Source: Chalara sp. BL73 (Eukaryota; Ascomycota; Leotiomycetes; Helotiales). From it: a stretch of 64,000 nucleotides of DNA. This document shows positions 44,832 through 55,930 of this stretch, in pieces. How positions within the stretch are numbered: the stretch's first letter is position 1; each line of letters starts with the position of its first letter. A program made the translations under genes and the position numbers. The notes under the pieces are model-generated. The model saw nothing but the letters and a program-made list of their open reading frames with translations, made no database searches and was not told the DNA's origin. The DNA lies in NCBI GenBank assembly GCA_918026815.1, contig CAKJVC010000055.1, positions 362,360 through 426,359 of the forward strand. The letters are read 5' to 3'.

Positions 44832-46829
44832 ATGACTGCTTCGATGGAGAGCAGAAGTCTTGATGCTATTATAATAGGTGCTGGACCGTCTGGCATTGCA
44901 ATGGCTCACAGTCTAAAGCACAAACTGGGATTTGAAGATTTCGTTGTGAGTAGCGAAATTTCTGTTCATCTGATCGCTGGAATGGCTGACGAGTAAATAT
45001 ATAGATGTATGACAAACTTGATGGCCCTGGTGGCACATGGCACACTAACACATACCCTGGATGGTGAGTTGAGCAAGGGGATTTGTTCAAAGAATAAAAC
45101 TAATACTTTCCGAACAGTGGTTGCGATATTCCAACGCATCTCTATTCCTTCAGCTTCAACTTGAATCCAGAATGGTCAAAGGAGCTGTGCGACCAGCCGG
45201 AGATCTTGGAATGTTAGTTATCCATCCCAATCAAGCTAGGAGACCCTAATCTAACCTGAATAGACATCAATGCGACGGTTGATAAGTTTAATCTACGATC
45301 TCATATGAATTTTCAGGTAGAGTGTCTCAAGGCTGAGTGGAAGAATAATGGAGTGTGGGAGGTCAGATTTCTTCATCTGAAAACTGGAAAACAGTTTGTG
45401 CGGACAGCGAGAGTCTTGATATCTGCTGTCGGTGGCATTTCGTACCCTCGAGATGTCAAGTTCCAGGGCATGGAACGCTTCAGGGGCGAAATGTTTCACT
45501 CTGCGCGATGGAATCATAAGGTGGATTACACCAACCAACGAATGGCTGTAATTGGGAATGGATGCAGTGCAGCGCAGATCGTACCCAAAGTTGCAGAGAG
45601 GGCAGCATATGTGCAGCAGTGAGCATTGCATTCCTTCTGCAAATAAAAAAGTGGAATACTCTAGTGCTGACTCCCTTTTCTTAGATACGCTCGGAGTCCT
45701 CAATGGTATCATGAAAGACCGAACAAAAACATCTCTACCTTTCGAAAGTTCTGCTTCAAATACGTCCCCTTCTGGCAAAGATTTCACCGATTGCAGTTGT
45801 TTCTTAGAAGTGACAACTTAGTAACAACATATATATCTGGGGATAAAGCTGCAATCAAGAGATCAGAAACAGAACAAGAGGCTAAGGACTACATTTACTC
45901 TCGAACTCCAAAGAAATACCACGATTTTATTGTGCCAGAGTTTCCCCTCGGCAAGTGTTATTTTATTTTATGGCCAAATATATAATAACATGTTTCAGGA
46001 TGCAAGCGAAGAATCTTTGACCCGGGATACCTTGATGGGTTGCATCGGGCAAATGTGGAACTTGTACAACAAGGAATTCAGGAGATTGACGAGGCTGGGG
46101 TCGTTGGCTCTGATGGAAACCACACGGACTTTGACATAATTATCCTGGCAACAGGATTCCAAGTCTCGAGATTCTTAACTCCAATGGAGGTGATTGGGAA
46201 GACAGGACTGTCTTTAGCTGAGCAATGGGACCAGTGCCAAGGAGCTCAGGCATATATGGGGAGTTTCGTCCACAACTTTCCGAACTTTGCTATATTGTTA
46301 GTGTTACCCCAATAGGAGAACCCCGTGCTAATTCCTGCTTGATAGATTTGGACCAAATACTTTCCCGGCGCATAATTCCGCCTTGTTTACCTGCGAAGTT
46401 CAAGTCGAATATGTCACACGAGCATTGATGGCACCTCTCATCGATCGACGCGCCTCTATCGTTGAAATCAAAGAATCTGCTGAGACACGATGGGTTAACG
46501 ACATAGATGCTAGTCTTCAAGGTTCTGTTTTCGCTGCCGGCTGCACAAACTGGTACATTAATGAGTTCGGGCGAAATGCTGCTTCATGGCCCGGTCTTGC
46601 CAGCGCTTTCTGGAAGCATGCATATTTCCCAAGATTTCAGCACTTTAACATGAGGCCTGACTCTAGTTTATGGCCCTTGCATACTGTTAAACGATGGCTT
46701 ATTACTTGGGGCTATGGTAAAACGCAGTGGCTGATTTTGGGAGCGTTGCTGGCGGTGTTGTCTGGTAAACAAGATTTTACTAAAGGGGTTACACTTCTTG
46801 CAAACAAAGTCTTGGGTAGATCGGTCTAA
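44832..46829 (+). CDS. Baeyer-Villiger-type flavin monooxygenase
   Basis: Seven exons: 44832-44945, 45005-45063, 45118-45212, 45264-45618, 45685-45950, 45999-46296 and 46346-46829, giving 556 residues. The fifth intron (45951-45998) uses a GC donor; only that splice yields the conserved FPLGCKRRIFDPGYL. Two Rossmann motifs are seen: GAGPSG for FAD and IGNGCSAAQ for NADPH. Between them FRGEMFHSARWN matches the type I BVMO fingerprint FxGxxxHxxxW. GGTWHTNTYPGCGCDIP is also diagnostic. Such enzymes insert oxygen next to a ketone to form an ester or lactone. A hydrophobic stretch near the C-terminus (WLILGALLAVLSG) may attach it to membrane. It is probably the key step of the cluster. Confidence 0.9.
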
Positions 46830-47326
46830 CAGTATTTCCTGTTCAATGTATACGTATTAACCTATATTACGTATTGTAATTTTGCATAGTATACATTTAG
46901 TTGTCCCTTTTTTTGTAGTGCTTTACAATGCTTTGTAGTAAAACCCTCCCCTTCCCCCACCACAAGAATATCTTTATTCTTATCATCCTAGAGATGCCTT
47001 CTAATCTCATCTTCTCCCAGCAATTCCTAACGAATATTTTGAGCAAAAAGAAAACAACGAATGAATAACAAAGGCTCATAATAGTGTCGGTATAGTACGA
47101 GAAAAAAAAACTAAAAACTATTAGCTCTAGCGCATGAATGGTAACCCGGAAGTATAATTCCCTCGGTGATAATATTCCGGAAACTGACTCCTAAACATTG
47201 TGATAATTTCATCCCTGTTACTTGTGACTACTCTAAATTGGAGTTTCTTCCGTGGCATGATATTGTAGGAGCATTTCCCGTCCGATAAAGTCAAGAATCC
47301 AACACTTCAGAACGCAGAAATTAAAA
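46830..47326. other. intergenic region upstream of ADH2
   Basis: 497 bp; CTGACTCC near 47181 is a weak partial AP-1 core. Nothing else is recognised. Confidence 0.3.
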
Positions 47327-48538
47327 ATGCACGCAGTAGTATTTAAAGGACCAAATGAAGTGTTTCTTGAAGAGCGGGAGATACCAAAGCTAGAGGAGTC
47401 TACAGATATTGTGGTGAAAGTCAAGTACACAGCACTATGTGGAAGGTGGGTAGGAGACTTCTAACGACCCCTCGATTGACATCGTTAACCTGTGTCCAGC
47501 GAACTTCATGTCTACCGAGGACACCAAAAATCTACCCCGGGGTTCATCATGGGCCACGAATTCATAGGATACGTCGAACATGTCGGCGCGGCAGTGCAAA
47601 ACTTGTCTAAAGGTGACGTGGTTGTTGCCCCATTTACAACTTCGTGTGGTGTCTGCTTCTACTGTTCAAATGGATACTCGTCCCGTTGCGAAAAGGGACA
47701 GCTATTTGGGTGTCCTCTTCTTGATGGGGCCCAAGCGGAATTTGTTCGGGTCCCTTTAGCAGATGGCACGGTAGTGAAAGCTCCCGAAGGCATCGATGAA
47801 TTGAAACTGTGCCTTATGGCAGATATATTTCCGACAGGATATTTTGCAGCTAGCAATGCGTTTTCTGGTTTTGGAGAGACCCAAAGTCGGCAAAGTACTG
47901 TGGTATTGATCGGTTGTGGCCCGGTTGGCCTTTTGTGCTCTAGTGAATACCTTACATTATATGCCTAAGAATTTGATTGCTGTGGATGGGGTAGAGCAAA
48001 GATTGGAGCAAGCGAGAAAACTTGGTGCGGAGCCATGGAATTATCTGACAGATAGAGAGGGGCTGACGGAACGTGTCAAGAAGTTGACGGATGGGAGGGG
48101 TGCTGACATCGTTATTGAAGTTGTAGGGTCCAGCGCTGCGCTAAGAATGGGGTTTGAAATATTGAGACCCTGGGGCAGAATTTCCAGTGTTGGAGTGCAT
48201 AATGGTGAGGTCCCTTGGACGGCAAAAGAGGCATACGGGAAGAACTTGAAGTTACAAATGGGGAGGTGTCCTGTAAGGAGTAAGTTTAGCAAAAAATGAA
48301 CGTTGTTAAATTTACATCTGCTAATATGTGGACAAGGTATTTTCCCGGAAGCATTGGAAAGCTTGAAAAGAACACAACATTTGCTTGAGTAAGTTGCGGG
48401 CTTGATATCCTAGCCATTGACTAACAGCTCTCCCTCAGTTTCATGACGGATAACGTTATGCCATTAGGCCAAGCAATTGAAGGTTATAAACTCTTCGATG
48501 CTATGAAAGTGCAGAAAGTTATCTTTAAGGTGACCTGA
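47327..48538 (+). pseudogene. zinc-dependent MDR dehydrogenase (ADH2) with one frameshift
   Basis: Exons 47327-47445, 47500-48279, 48337-48388 and 48439-48538. The sum is 1051 nt, one more than a multiple of three. The frame breaks inside GCGPVGL|CALVN, where TTTT at 47931-47934 replaces an expected TTT. Upstream and downstream frames are each well conserved. Motifs are GHEFIGYVE for catalytic zinc, the four-cysteine structural motif SCGVCFYCSNGYSSRC, GADIVIEVVG, and a normal C-terminus. It resembles the sorbitol/formaldehyde-dehydrogenase branch of MDR enzymes. Either the gene is freshly inactivated or the base is a sequencing error; conservation after the break argues for a recent event or an error. 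Convergent with the TF at 48635. Confidence 0.8.
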
Positions 48539-48634
48539 TCACTTACGCACATTCGAACTCAACAGAGTTAGAGATCTCATCGAGCCAGCTTTCAGCTGAT
48601 CTGTGTTTCGGCATGCGAGGGAATTCTTAGCATG

Positions 48635-51600
48635 TTAGAATGGATTTCCATGTTGTCCATTATTTGGTCCTACGTGTGCATTATGTTCAGTCGAGATGAA
48701 GATGTTGTTGACAAAGAACGGGTCGCCAAGATGAGCCCCATCACTCTCTGCTTGAAATTGCCAAGAGCCGACTTGATGGGAGTTGTGGTGCCCAAAGATA
48801 TCTGTTGCCAATATAGAGGTTGTATGAAAGTGCTCGCTATTGTTCTCTGTAAACCGTTTCTTACGTCCCATCCCATTTAAACCATCAGTTTCAGCTATCG
48901 AACCCCTCTTTTTGCGTAAAGAGTTGCGTGATTTGTTAATCCACTCGCGTTTGATACATATGATAACTTCCAGTGCCCTTGTTGCATTCTGGTAAGCCTG
49001 ACCAATCTCACCAAGAACTTGGCAACAAAATTGAAAGTCAGCAAGATTACTCGTCGCAGCAGCTCCCTTCACTGTACAAGCGTTGTAAACACAAATGAGG
49101 GAGGCAGTAAAAACCAGGTGGACAATATGTACATTGGCGCGGCTTAGAGTATGTTGTTTGCGGTATATTCGTAGAAGCCTTATGATGGACTGTGCAGCAG
49201 AGATGCAAATAAAACGCGGATCTCCGGAGCCCCTTTGACTGGAGGCACTGGTGTTTCTCAGACTTCGTGAGAAGAAAGGGCGGTGAAGTAAAATTGAAAT
49301 AGCATAATATTGCATGCTGAAATATGTTAAAGTGGCTCTACTATATGTTCCAAATATGGATGGCTTACTGTAACTGTAGAATATGGGGCAGGTAAAACTT
49401 CGAATCGTCATGAAGGTCGACTCGCAGGTCCGTAGGTAAATCTTCCTCCCAGGATGCCAGTTCATCACGCATACTGGCAGCAAATTGTTGAAGGGTTTCC
49501 TCTGAAAGGGTTCTAGCAGAATACCTGTTTAACTATTAGCACCTTTGAGCTAGACAGCATTTAATATAACGGGTTAGATCCATACAATGTCTTACTCAGC
49601 TGCCTCATGACTGCACATAATGATACATTAGCATCAGTACATGCTTCGATAGGATTATAGATTTCGTTTATGGGTTCATCTGGGCTCAGACTAGACTTAG
49701 CCGGATTCCAGGTCATGTGTCTTGCTTTATCTAGCTCTTTTGATGGCCGTGAGATGGAGATGTCTTGAATATCAATGCTCCACGGACGACCAACATAGAG
49801 GCTCCACATGCTACGGAAATATTAGCTATTTCTATTGAGTCAACTGAACACACTAACTTATCATGGATATATACACCCCAAAATGTAGTACGGCGTGCCT
49901 CGAGCTCACGCGCGGAGAGGATACCTTTTCGCACATCACTAGTGAGGTCGAGATGTAGACCAAGGTCGGCGCTGAGTCGCACTGCCATCCCTATTTGAAG
50001 TCAATTATCTATAATTCGGAAAGAAGGAAGAATTTACCACTATAAAGCCATCCTCTTGGATCTCTAGTGAAAGCCGCCTCCGTGGCGCTCATAATAACAA
50101 GGGCTTGTACAGTAGCAATAAGCGGGCTGTCCATCTCAATCTCCAAAAGCACTTTAGCTCGAGAACTGAAAAAGGTAGCCGCCTCCTGGGGAAGTCCAAT
50201 ATCCTTTCTTGAGGTTAGACATGACCCAGCTGCACATCTTTGGAGGCGCCATGTCAGCAAATATCCCATACATAGGAGGATGCTGTTTATTTACATTGCA
50301 TTCTTTAGTGTTTCTGAGTAAAATGGGTTCCCATCTTGGCCAGAGTAGTAAGCATTCTTCGAAGCAAAATACATATCTTGATCAACGACATGAATTGCTG
50401 GATCTTCCCATTGAAAGTAGAGATCTTCCAAATGCCTCTCTAGATCAGGTGTTATAGCAAAAGCAAGCCCTACTCGTGCAAGCACATCATCTCCGTCATC
50501 ACGGACCGTACGGTTGTGCCCCGTTGCTAAAGAGGATAATCCATCATGCAAAATGTGTAAATTGGAAGTTGCCCCAAAGTATCGAAGCTGGCCATCTTCC
50601 GCAACTTGGAAGGAACCTATTCTCGCTGACAGTTGGTTCATAATACCTTCGTCGTCGTCATCACTTTGAGAAGTTAATTCAAAACATCCGCTCTGAGGTG
50701 ATACGTGTGCACTTGCGCCTGCTGTTCCCGTAGCAGTTAGCCTATGTATGAACACCGAACTTTAGTGTATTTCCACTGGTTAATCCAGAGGCGTACCGTG
50801 GATTCTTTCATTGCCTAACGTTGAATTCAATGTGGGCAGAAGGTTCACAGTATCATTCAGGTGCACTCGCGCTTCATTCTGAAGTTGTATACCAATTCCA
50901 TCGTTTAACTGATACCCTTTGTAAGTGGACTCCCAAGAATCGTTGGCTGATTGCCATGGCTGAGTACTTCCTGCCTCGATTATCCCACCCGATTCATCAA
51001 GATGTAGACTTCCCTCGGGTACGTGCGTCGGTTGATCGGATTGACCGTCAGCTATTTCGCCACCAACATCGCGAAGAGGGGAGTTCTGGGGCTCGATCGG
51101 GATAGACGTAGACGCTGGCGGGACTTTGATGCCGTGCTTCTTTAACAGGTCCTCAAGAAGAAGTACCCGATCCTGAAGGAGCTGTACTGTCTTCTTGTGC
51201 GACTGTCTAGACATTGTCAGGTCATCTCATTAAAATGGCCATGGCGATATTCTCACTTGCGCTTATCCGAATAATCGTAAACACAATTCTGCTTGTAAAG
51301 CACACAGTTCGAGCATGATGGCGTTTTGCCATCGCACTGGAGAATCAGAAACAGTCAGGAAGGGACATTTAGTGAACCTAGCTAGAGAGGATCGTTGAAC
51401 TTGCCTTGACCTTCCTGTTGCGGCACCACTAAACGACTCTAGAGTTAGCAATCTCCTTTCATGCAGTTGGATGGGTATGCCAGAGACCGAGCAAGGACCG
51501 CAAAGCAACCATTTAGGCGCCCCGGAAGCCACCTAGAGATCACGGCTATGGAAAACTGCGAAATACATACAGTACAGGCAGTGGAGATGTGTCGCGCTTT

Positions 51601-51663
51601 TGAAATACCATTCCCAGCATCCTTGTCAGGCATTTTTAGTGGCAATTGTATGGGGACGACCAT
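48635..51663 (-). CDS. Zn2Cys6 transcription factor with fungal-specific TF domain (TF1)
   Basis: Ten exons: 51663-51571 (ATG at 51663 or 51633), 51428-51405, 51336-51257, 51206-50820, 50741-50295, 50237-50038,  49990-49858, 49810-49586, 49524-49369 and 49316-48635, giving 808 or 798 residues. The binuclear zinc cluster spans three exons and reads ACTWCRNRKVKCDGKTPSC then NC and NC. The 24-nt exon 2 and a GC donor at 51404 are both required to restore it. A coiled-coil linker (LLQDRVLLLEDLLKKHG) follows. The middle homology region (FGATSNLHILHDG, FSSRAKVLLEIE, SGMAVRLSADLGLH, RRTTFWGVYIHD) is the fungal_trans domain. It is divergent from TF2 with 760 bp between. A role in regulating the adjacent catabolic block is likely but unproven. 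Confidence 0.92.
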
Positions 51664-52423
51664 GGGCCGCTTCCCTAATGGTTGGAGGTGCTTGAGCTTC
51701 TGTCGGGTTCCGACTAGACGAACAATTTGAAAATACAGTAGGTATAAAAGGCTTCTGAGGCAACAAAAATGTGTGTGCAGGTCTGACAAGCAAGTTGGCA
51801 AGAGCCAATCTTTGATATTAATGTTGTTGCTATGATTTCCCGCACTTCGCTTACTGTAACTTTCAAGTCTAACTCAAGTTACCTTAGTTAACATAAAGGT
51901 ATTGCTTATGTCATATCAATACTGGAAACTGTCATGATTCAGCACTGTTGTTCTTATCATCCTGCAGCAGTGTACACTTGTGGTAAAGTATAATATCTTA
52001 CTGAGAGTATTGACAGGTCTATCCTACTAACTACACTTTCTAGAGCGGTATCTGCCCTGTTCTTAAGTAGTCTTACCTTTAGCAACCATCAACTTTTCCC
52101 CTGTAAAGGGGAATGCAAGGACGGAGTGAGTCCTGGAGATTTACCGTGGTTCACCTTCCAGCCATCGCCCTTGCGCAGTATCGTTGTGGAGGAAAATCCT
52201 TGCCAAGATACCAGATTGCGAAGACCAGAGTCAGGCACGGAAATGCAATTCCGAACATCACAAACGTATTTCGGAACAAATTGCCCCACCCAAGCTCATG
52301 GAATTTTAGATATTACTTTCTCATGATACCCAAGGTGCTTGGATGTATGCTGGTATTGTAATGTGTCGCAAAGTCTCCTGATCCAATCTGATCCAAGCAA
52401 CTCAAAGGACGACTTGACACAGC
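51664..52423. other. shared promoter of two divergent Zn2Cys6 genes
   Basis: 760 bp with an AT-rich middle. Short open frames on both strands show no motif. No CATGASTCATG copy is present. Confidence 0.4.
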
Positions 52424-54139
52424 ATGGGCAGCATTTTGGAACTCAATGCGACTCAACGTGACAGCGAACACTTGGACCTCAGTCCAATTGCGGAGTTTAA
52501 CACCGGTGCTGCCGCCACTTCAGCTATTAAAGATGTAATTCAAATTTCTGATCCAGCCCAGTCCAAAAGACGACGACGACGGGGTAAGAGGTCTGCTAAG
52601 GCCTGTACTGTCTGCCATCGGAGGAAAGTCAGGTGCAATGTCATTGTTTATGGAGTACCATGTTCAAATTGTGAGCATGACGAAGTTCAGTGCACCGTTC
52701 CCGTCAAAATTCAGTACGAAGTGCCATTTTTAAATATAGTTGCTCATCTACTACAATTGGTGATACAATTGCTGACGTTTGCTTTACAGCGCGAACCAAA
52801 AAGTGATTCCACCACCAGAGTTAATCATGAGCTCCAGCGAGGATGGAGTCCGTTCCAGAGGAATGAACAGCAATGTCTCAAAGCAAGTCTTTGCTCCGTC
52901 TCAGATACAGGAGCATACCTCGCACAAGTCTATACAAAAGAACACGGTAATTCACAGCGCAACGGGCTTCCACTACCTACCGCCCCCGGCTTGTTCAGGC
53001 ATATCTCTTCTCGAAATATTCACACCTTTCCCTCCACATATAGGAGAGAGGGAGGCAAGATACTTGCGATCACATGACGCACTCACTTTACCGCAAGCAG
53101 AGTTTCGGGAGCAGTTGTTGAAGGCATATATAGAGTTTGTGCATGGACACCTGCCTGTGATTGACCTAGACGACTTTCTTACCATGGTCGAATATAGCGA
53201 TTCGAAAACTGGCTTCAACAGCATGACCAGGAAAAGCGCAACACACCACATTAGTTTCCTACTCTTTCAGGCTGTTATGTTCGCTGCAGTTGGTTATGTG
53301 AGTACGGAAGTGCTACAAAAGGAGGGTTTTATGAGTAGAGAGAGCGCCAAGAAAATATTTTTCAATCGGGTAAAGGTATTCAAAGAAAAATTAGACGCCG
53401 AGTTTATACACGCACTAATTGTATGGCTCAGATTTTGTACGATTTCGAAATTTGTGTTGATCGCCTTATAACTATCCAATCTCTGCTTCTCATGACGCTT
53501 TGCCCAACAAATGGAACACCGAATAGAGTTATTAAGGACGCATGGTACTGGCTTGGGCTAGCCATCTCCCTTGCCTATGTTCTGGGACTTAATCGGGATT
53601 TTCCTTCTCAGGATCCAAACCCGCGGAAAAAACGCCTTGAGAGAAGGATATGGTGGGTTACATTCATAAGAGAACACACATTATCCTCAACGTCGAGCTC
53701 TATACTTCCAAGAATACCTCGTATTAAAAGGGAGGATTCTCATATCAGAATGCTGAGCTTGGAAGACTTTGACCTAGATAAAAGTCCAGCTAGATACGAG
53801 GAAATTGATGAAATTAGAATGAGGATCAATGCAACAGACTGTGTAGAGAAGGCAATAATTTGTTGGTGCAGCAATGAGTCTCTAATCTCCAAATCCCTGG
53901 CCAACAAGGCAACAAGGTCGCCCGCTGCATCGCCCATACACCTCCCTTCCATCCCACAATCACCGCACACTCAATGCCGAGACAAGCTTTGGACATCTGA
54001 AGACGAAACCGAAAGTTCCTCTGTTGAAAGAAGCACAAATGAAAAGCCTGTATCTTCGCTACCTTCCGGACTCAATATAGAGAGCGAGTTTGGCGACTTT
54101 GTGGAGTATCTCCAAGACTCTATCATGGAAAATAAATAG
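52424..54139 (+). CDS. Zn2Cys6 transcription factor (TF2), short form
   Basis: Three exons: 52424-52713, 52790-53369 and 53432-54139, giving 525 residues. The zinc cluster ACTVCHRRKVRCNV..PCSNC..VQC is preceded by a strongly basic stretch KRRRRRGKR, a likely nuclear signal. The regulatory domain begins at SGISLLEIFTPFPPHI and contains LRSHDALTLPQAEFREQLL, HLPVIDLDDF, KKIFFNRILYDFE and WYWLGLAISLAYVLGLNRD, then RRIWWVTFIREHTLS. After that the protein ends within about 200 residues in a Ser-rich acidic tail, so it is shorter than usual for the family, which often exceeds 650 residues. C-terminal truncation or a missed intron is possible. Confidence 0.85.
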
Positions 54140-54820
54140 TCATAAACAGCAATTTTTGACATGAGGATAGCAGTTCGAGGAATGAGATGCTAGGGGTTTT
54201 ATATTCATGATATCAAAGGCTTACCCCCAGTATCGATAACTAGATGACCGAAAACATTGTCAGGGCAAACGTGTGGGCAGGTAAAACCACGTATCATAAA
54301 ATGGGTTTGAGAGCAATGGGCGTGTCAAAATGGCTCTTTCCCGGGTTAAAATTTCTTGTGAAGCTCGATGAGACTTTTTTGAAGAGACCGAGAGTGGTTT
54401 TACAGAGGCCCAGGGTTGACTAGTAGAAAAACCCGAGAAATCGGTCTAATCAAGCTTGGTAATCATAGTTGCAAATAATATTTTGAGACCTACCTAGAAA
54501 CAGTAACTAGGAATTGGCATCAAAGAAGTGTGACAGGCATTGTAGTTGATTCTGGCACGCGCAATGAAGGCGATGGCTTCCATTCTTCCATTGCTTTTTA
54601 GTCGTGAATTGATAAATCCTCCTCTACGTTTTATTGCAATGCTGTTGATTAATAATGAAAGACTCATGGAATAGTGGATAGGTTAACACAGAGTTTGTAT
54701 GAAGGAGCACTTTATATTTAGGCCAATATATCTTAGTTGAAATGAATAGGTTGAGTTTTGATTTTAGTCACCGCTAAACTTCGACTATTGCCTTCAAGGT
54801 GTTAAAATTAATAATACTCT
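54140..54820. other. intergenic region
   Basis: 681 bp without a supportable gene, downstream of TF2 and of the UstYa fragment. Sequence coding for the missing SWIB C-terminus was looked for here and not found. Confidence 0.35.
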
Positions 54821-55018
54821 TCACGGTTTAACCTCTGGCATATTATGGTGAAAATCAACTGTAGTCCACGCATGCTGCCTGCCCCATTCTAAAATCTCGT
54901 TGTAATTTCGACAAGTTCGAGGGTTACTTAAGGTTGCGTTCGCAAGCTCACCCTTGACTTGCCATGTGTAGGTAATAAAGGTGGTATCAGGGCGACACAT
55001 AAGGGCTTGACGGACTAG
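54821..55018 (-). pseudogene. C-terminal fragment of a UstYa/DUF3328 family gene
   Basis: An open frame on the minus strand reads LVRQALMCRPDTTFITYTW, then SNPRTCRNYNEILEWGRQHAW, ending in a stop. This is the C-terminal signature of UstYa-like oxidases (RQ-LMC-xDTT, then CRxxxxIxxW) found in ribosomally made cyclic peptide and other secondary metabolite clusters. The N-terminal membrane segment and the HxxHC motifs are absent. Instead the frame runs, at 55012-55020, straight into the truncated SWIB gene. It is therefore a relic carried by a rearrangement rather than a working gene. Confidence 0.6.
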
Positions 55019-55022
55019 TCCG
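55011..55022. repeat. 12-bp perfect palindrome at a rearrangement junction
   Basis: CGGACTAGTCCG is its own reverse complement. It covers the point where SWIB homology stops (PTD, then TAG) and UstYa homology starts. Confidence 0.7.
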
Positions 55023-55930
55023 TAGGATCTTGTAGGTTACGCTCCTTGATATAGGCCCAGATTTTCTTGACAACTTGCGGCCGCGATAACTGCATCATGT
55101 CAGTCGAATGTGTAGGGGGATTAAGAGAGATACACACCGTAACATCGCCAACCAAGTCTGCCAATGGAGCACTTAGATTGTATTGCTTGAAGCCGCCTTT
55201 TTTCACCTTTTCCTTAACTTCCCCATCAGAGCCGACCTCGATGTCTGAATCGTCTTCTGCCTTCACTTTATCTGCGCTCTTCTTCTTTGGAGCTCGTTTC
55301 TTAACTGGGGGCTTCTTCTTGGCTCCTCCTCCGCGTGTGGACCGCGACCGACTATCTTCTTGTGCCTGCAACATAGCAGCTAGCTTCGCATCTGGATCCT
55401 CGTCCGCTTTGTTCTTATTTTGCTTCCGCTTCTTTTTTGGCCGTTCATCGTCCTCATCTTCTTCGATTGATGCCTCTTTCTTGACCTTTTAGAGTGCGCA
55501 TTGCCATTGGGTTGTGATTTTGAAGTATGAGGAGATGGTGGGGTAGGGAGAGCGTCGGCATTTGCTGTAGCAAGGTCGAAGCGCTCCATAATCAGTTTTG
55601 GACCGCATCCTGCACGTTATTATTAGCTGCATATATGGCATGACTGCTTCCCATAGACACAGAGTGTGGAGGAAATGCAGGAATATTTGTGCTAGCCAAG
55701 GGGACTGACCTTCTTGTCCGTCACATCAATTCCCAGCTTAGCCTGTAATTGTTTTCTTATCGTCTTCGCGCTGATGGTTTGTAAATCACCGTTCGCAAGG
55801 ATTTCATCTATGATAGCAGAGAATTGCGCCTGCTCAGAGGGTAATACTGTATTACAATTAGCTACTAGCTCTATCTAGGGATTGACGTAGGTGCATGTGA
55901 ACACAATCCATTAGGCACCTTACATGACAT
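55015..55930 (-). pseudogene. SWIB/MDM2-domain (UAF30-like) gene, truncated and frameshifted
   Basis: Exons 55930-55924 (7 nt), 55846-55710, 55609-55138 and 55089-55015. An N-terminal DEK_C-type domain (SEQAQFSAIIDEILANGDLQ, TIRKQLQAKLGIDV) is followed by a Lys-rich linker and a SWIB domain (FKQYNLSAPLADLVG, LSRPQVVKKIWAYIKERNLQ). Relatives act as chromatin or RNA polymerase I upstream-activation subunits. Two one-base losses in A runs (55596-55599 and 55487-55490, seen as T runs on plus) break the frame, before LIMERFD and before KEASIEEDEDDE. The SWIB domain then stops at DPTD; the usual final 30-35 residues (KRQIRCDD onward) are replaced by a UstYa fragment. The truncation is structural, so a pseudogene is more likely than sequencing error alone. 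Confidence 0.75.
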
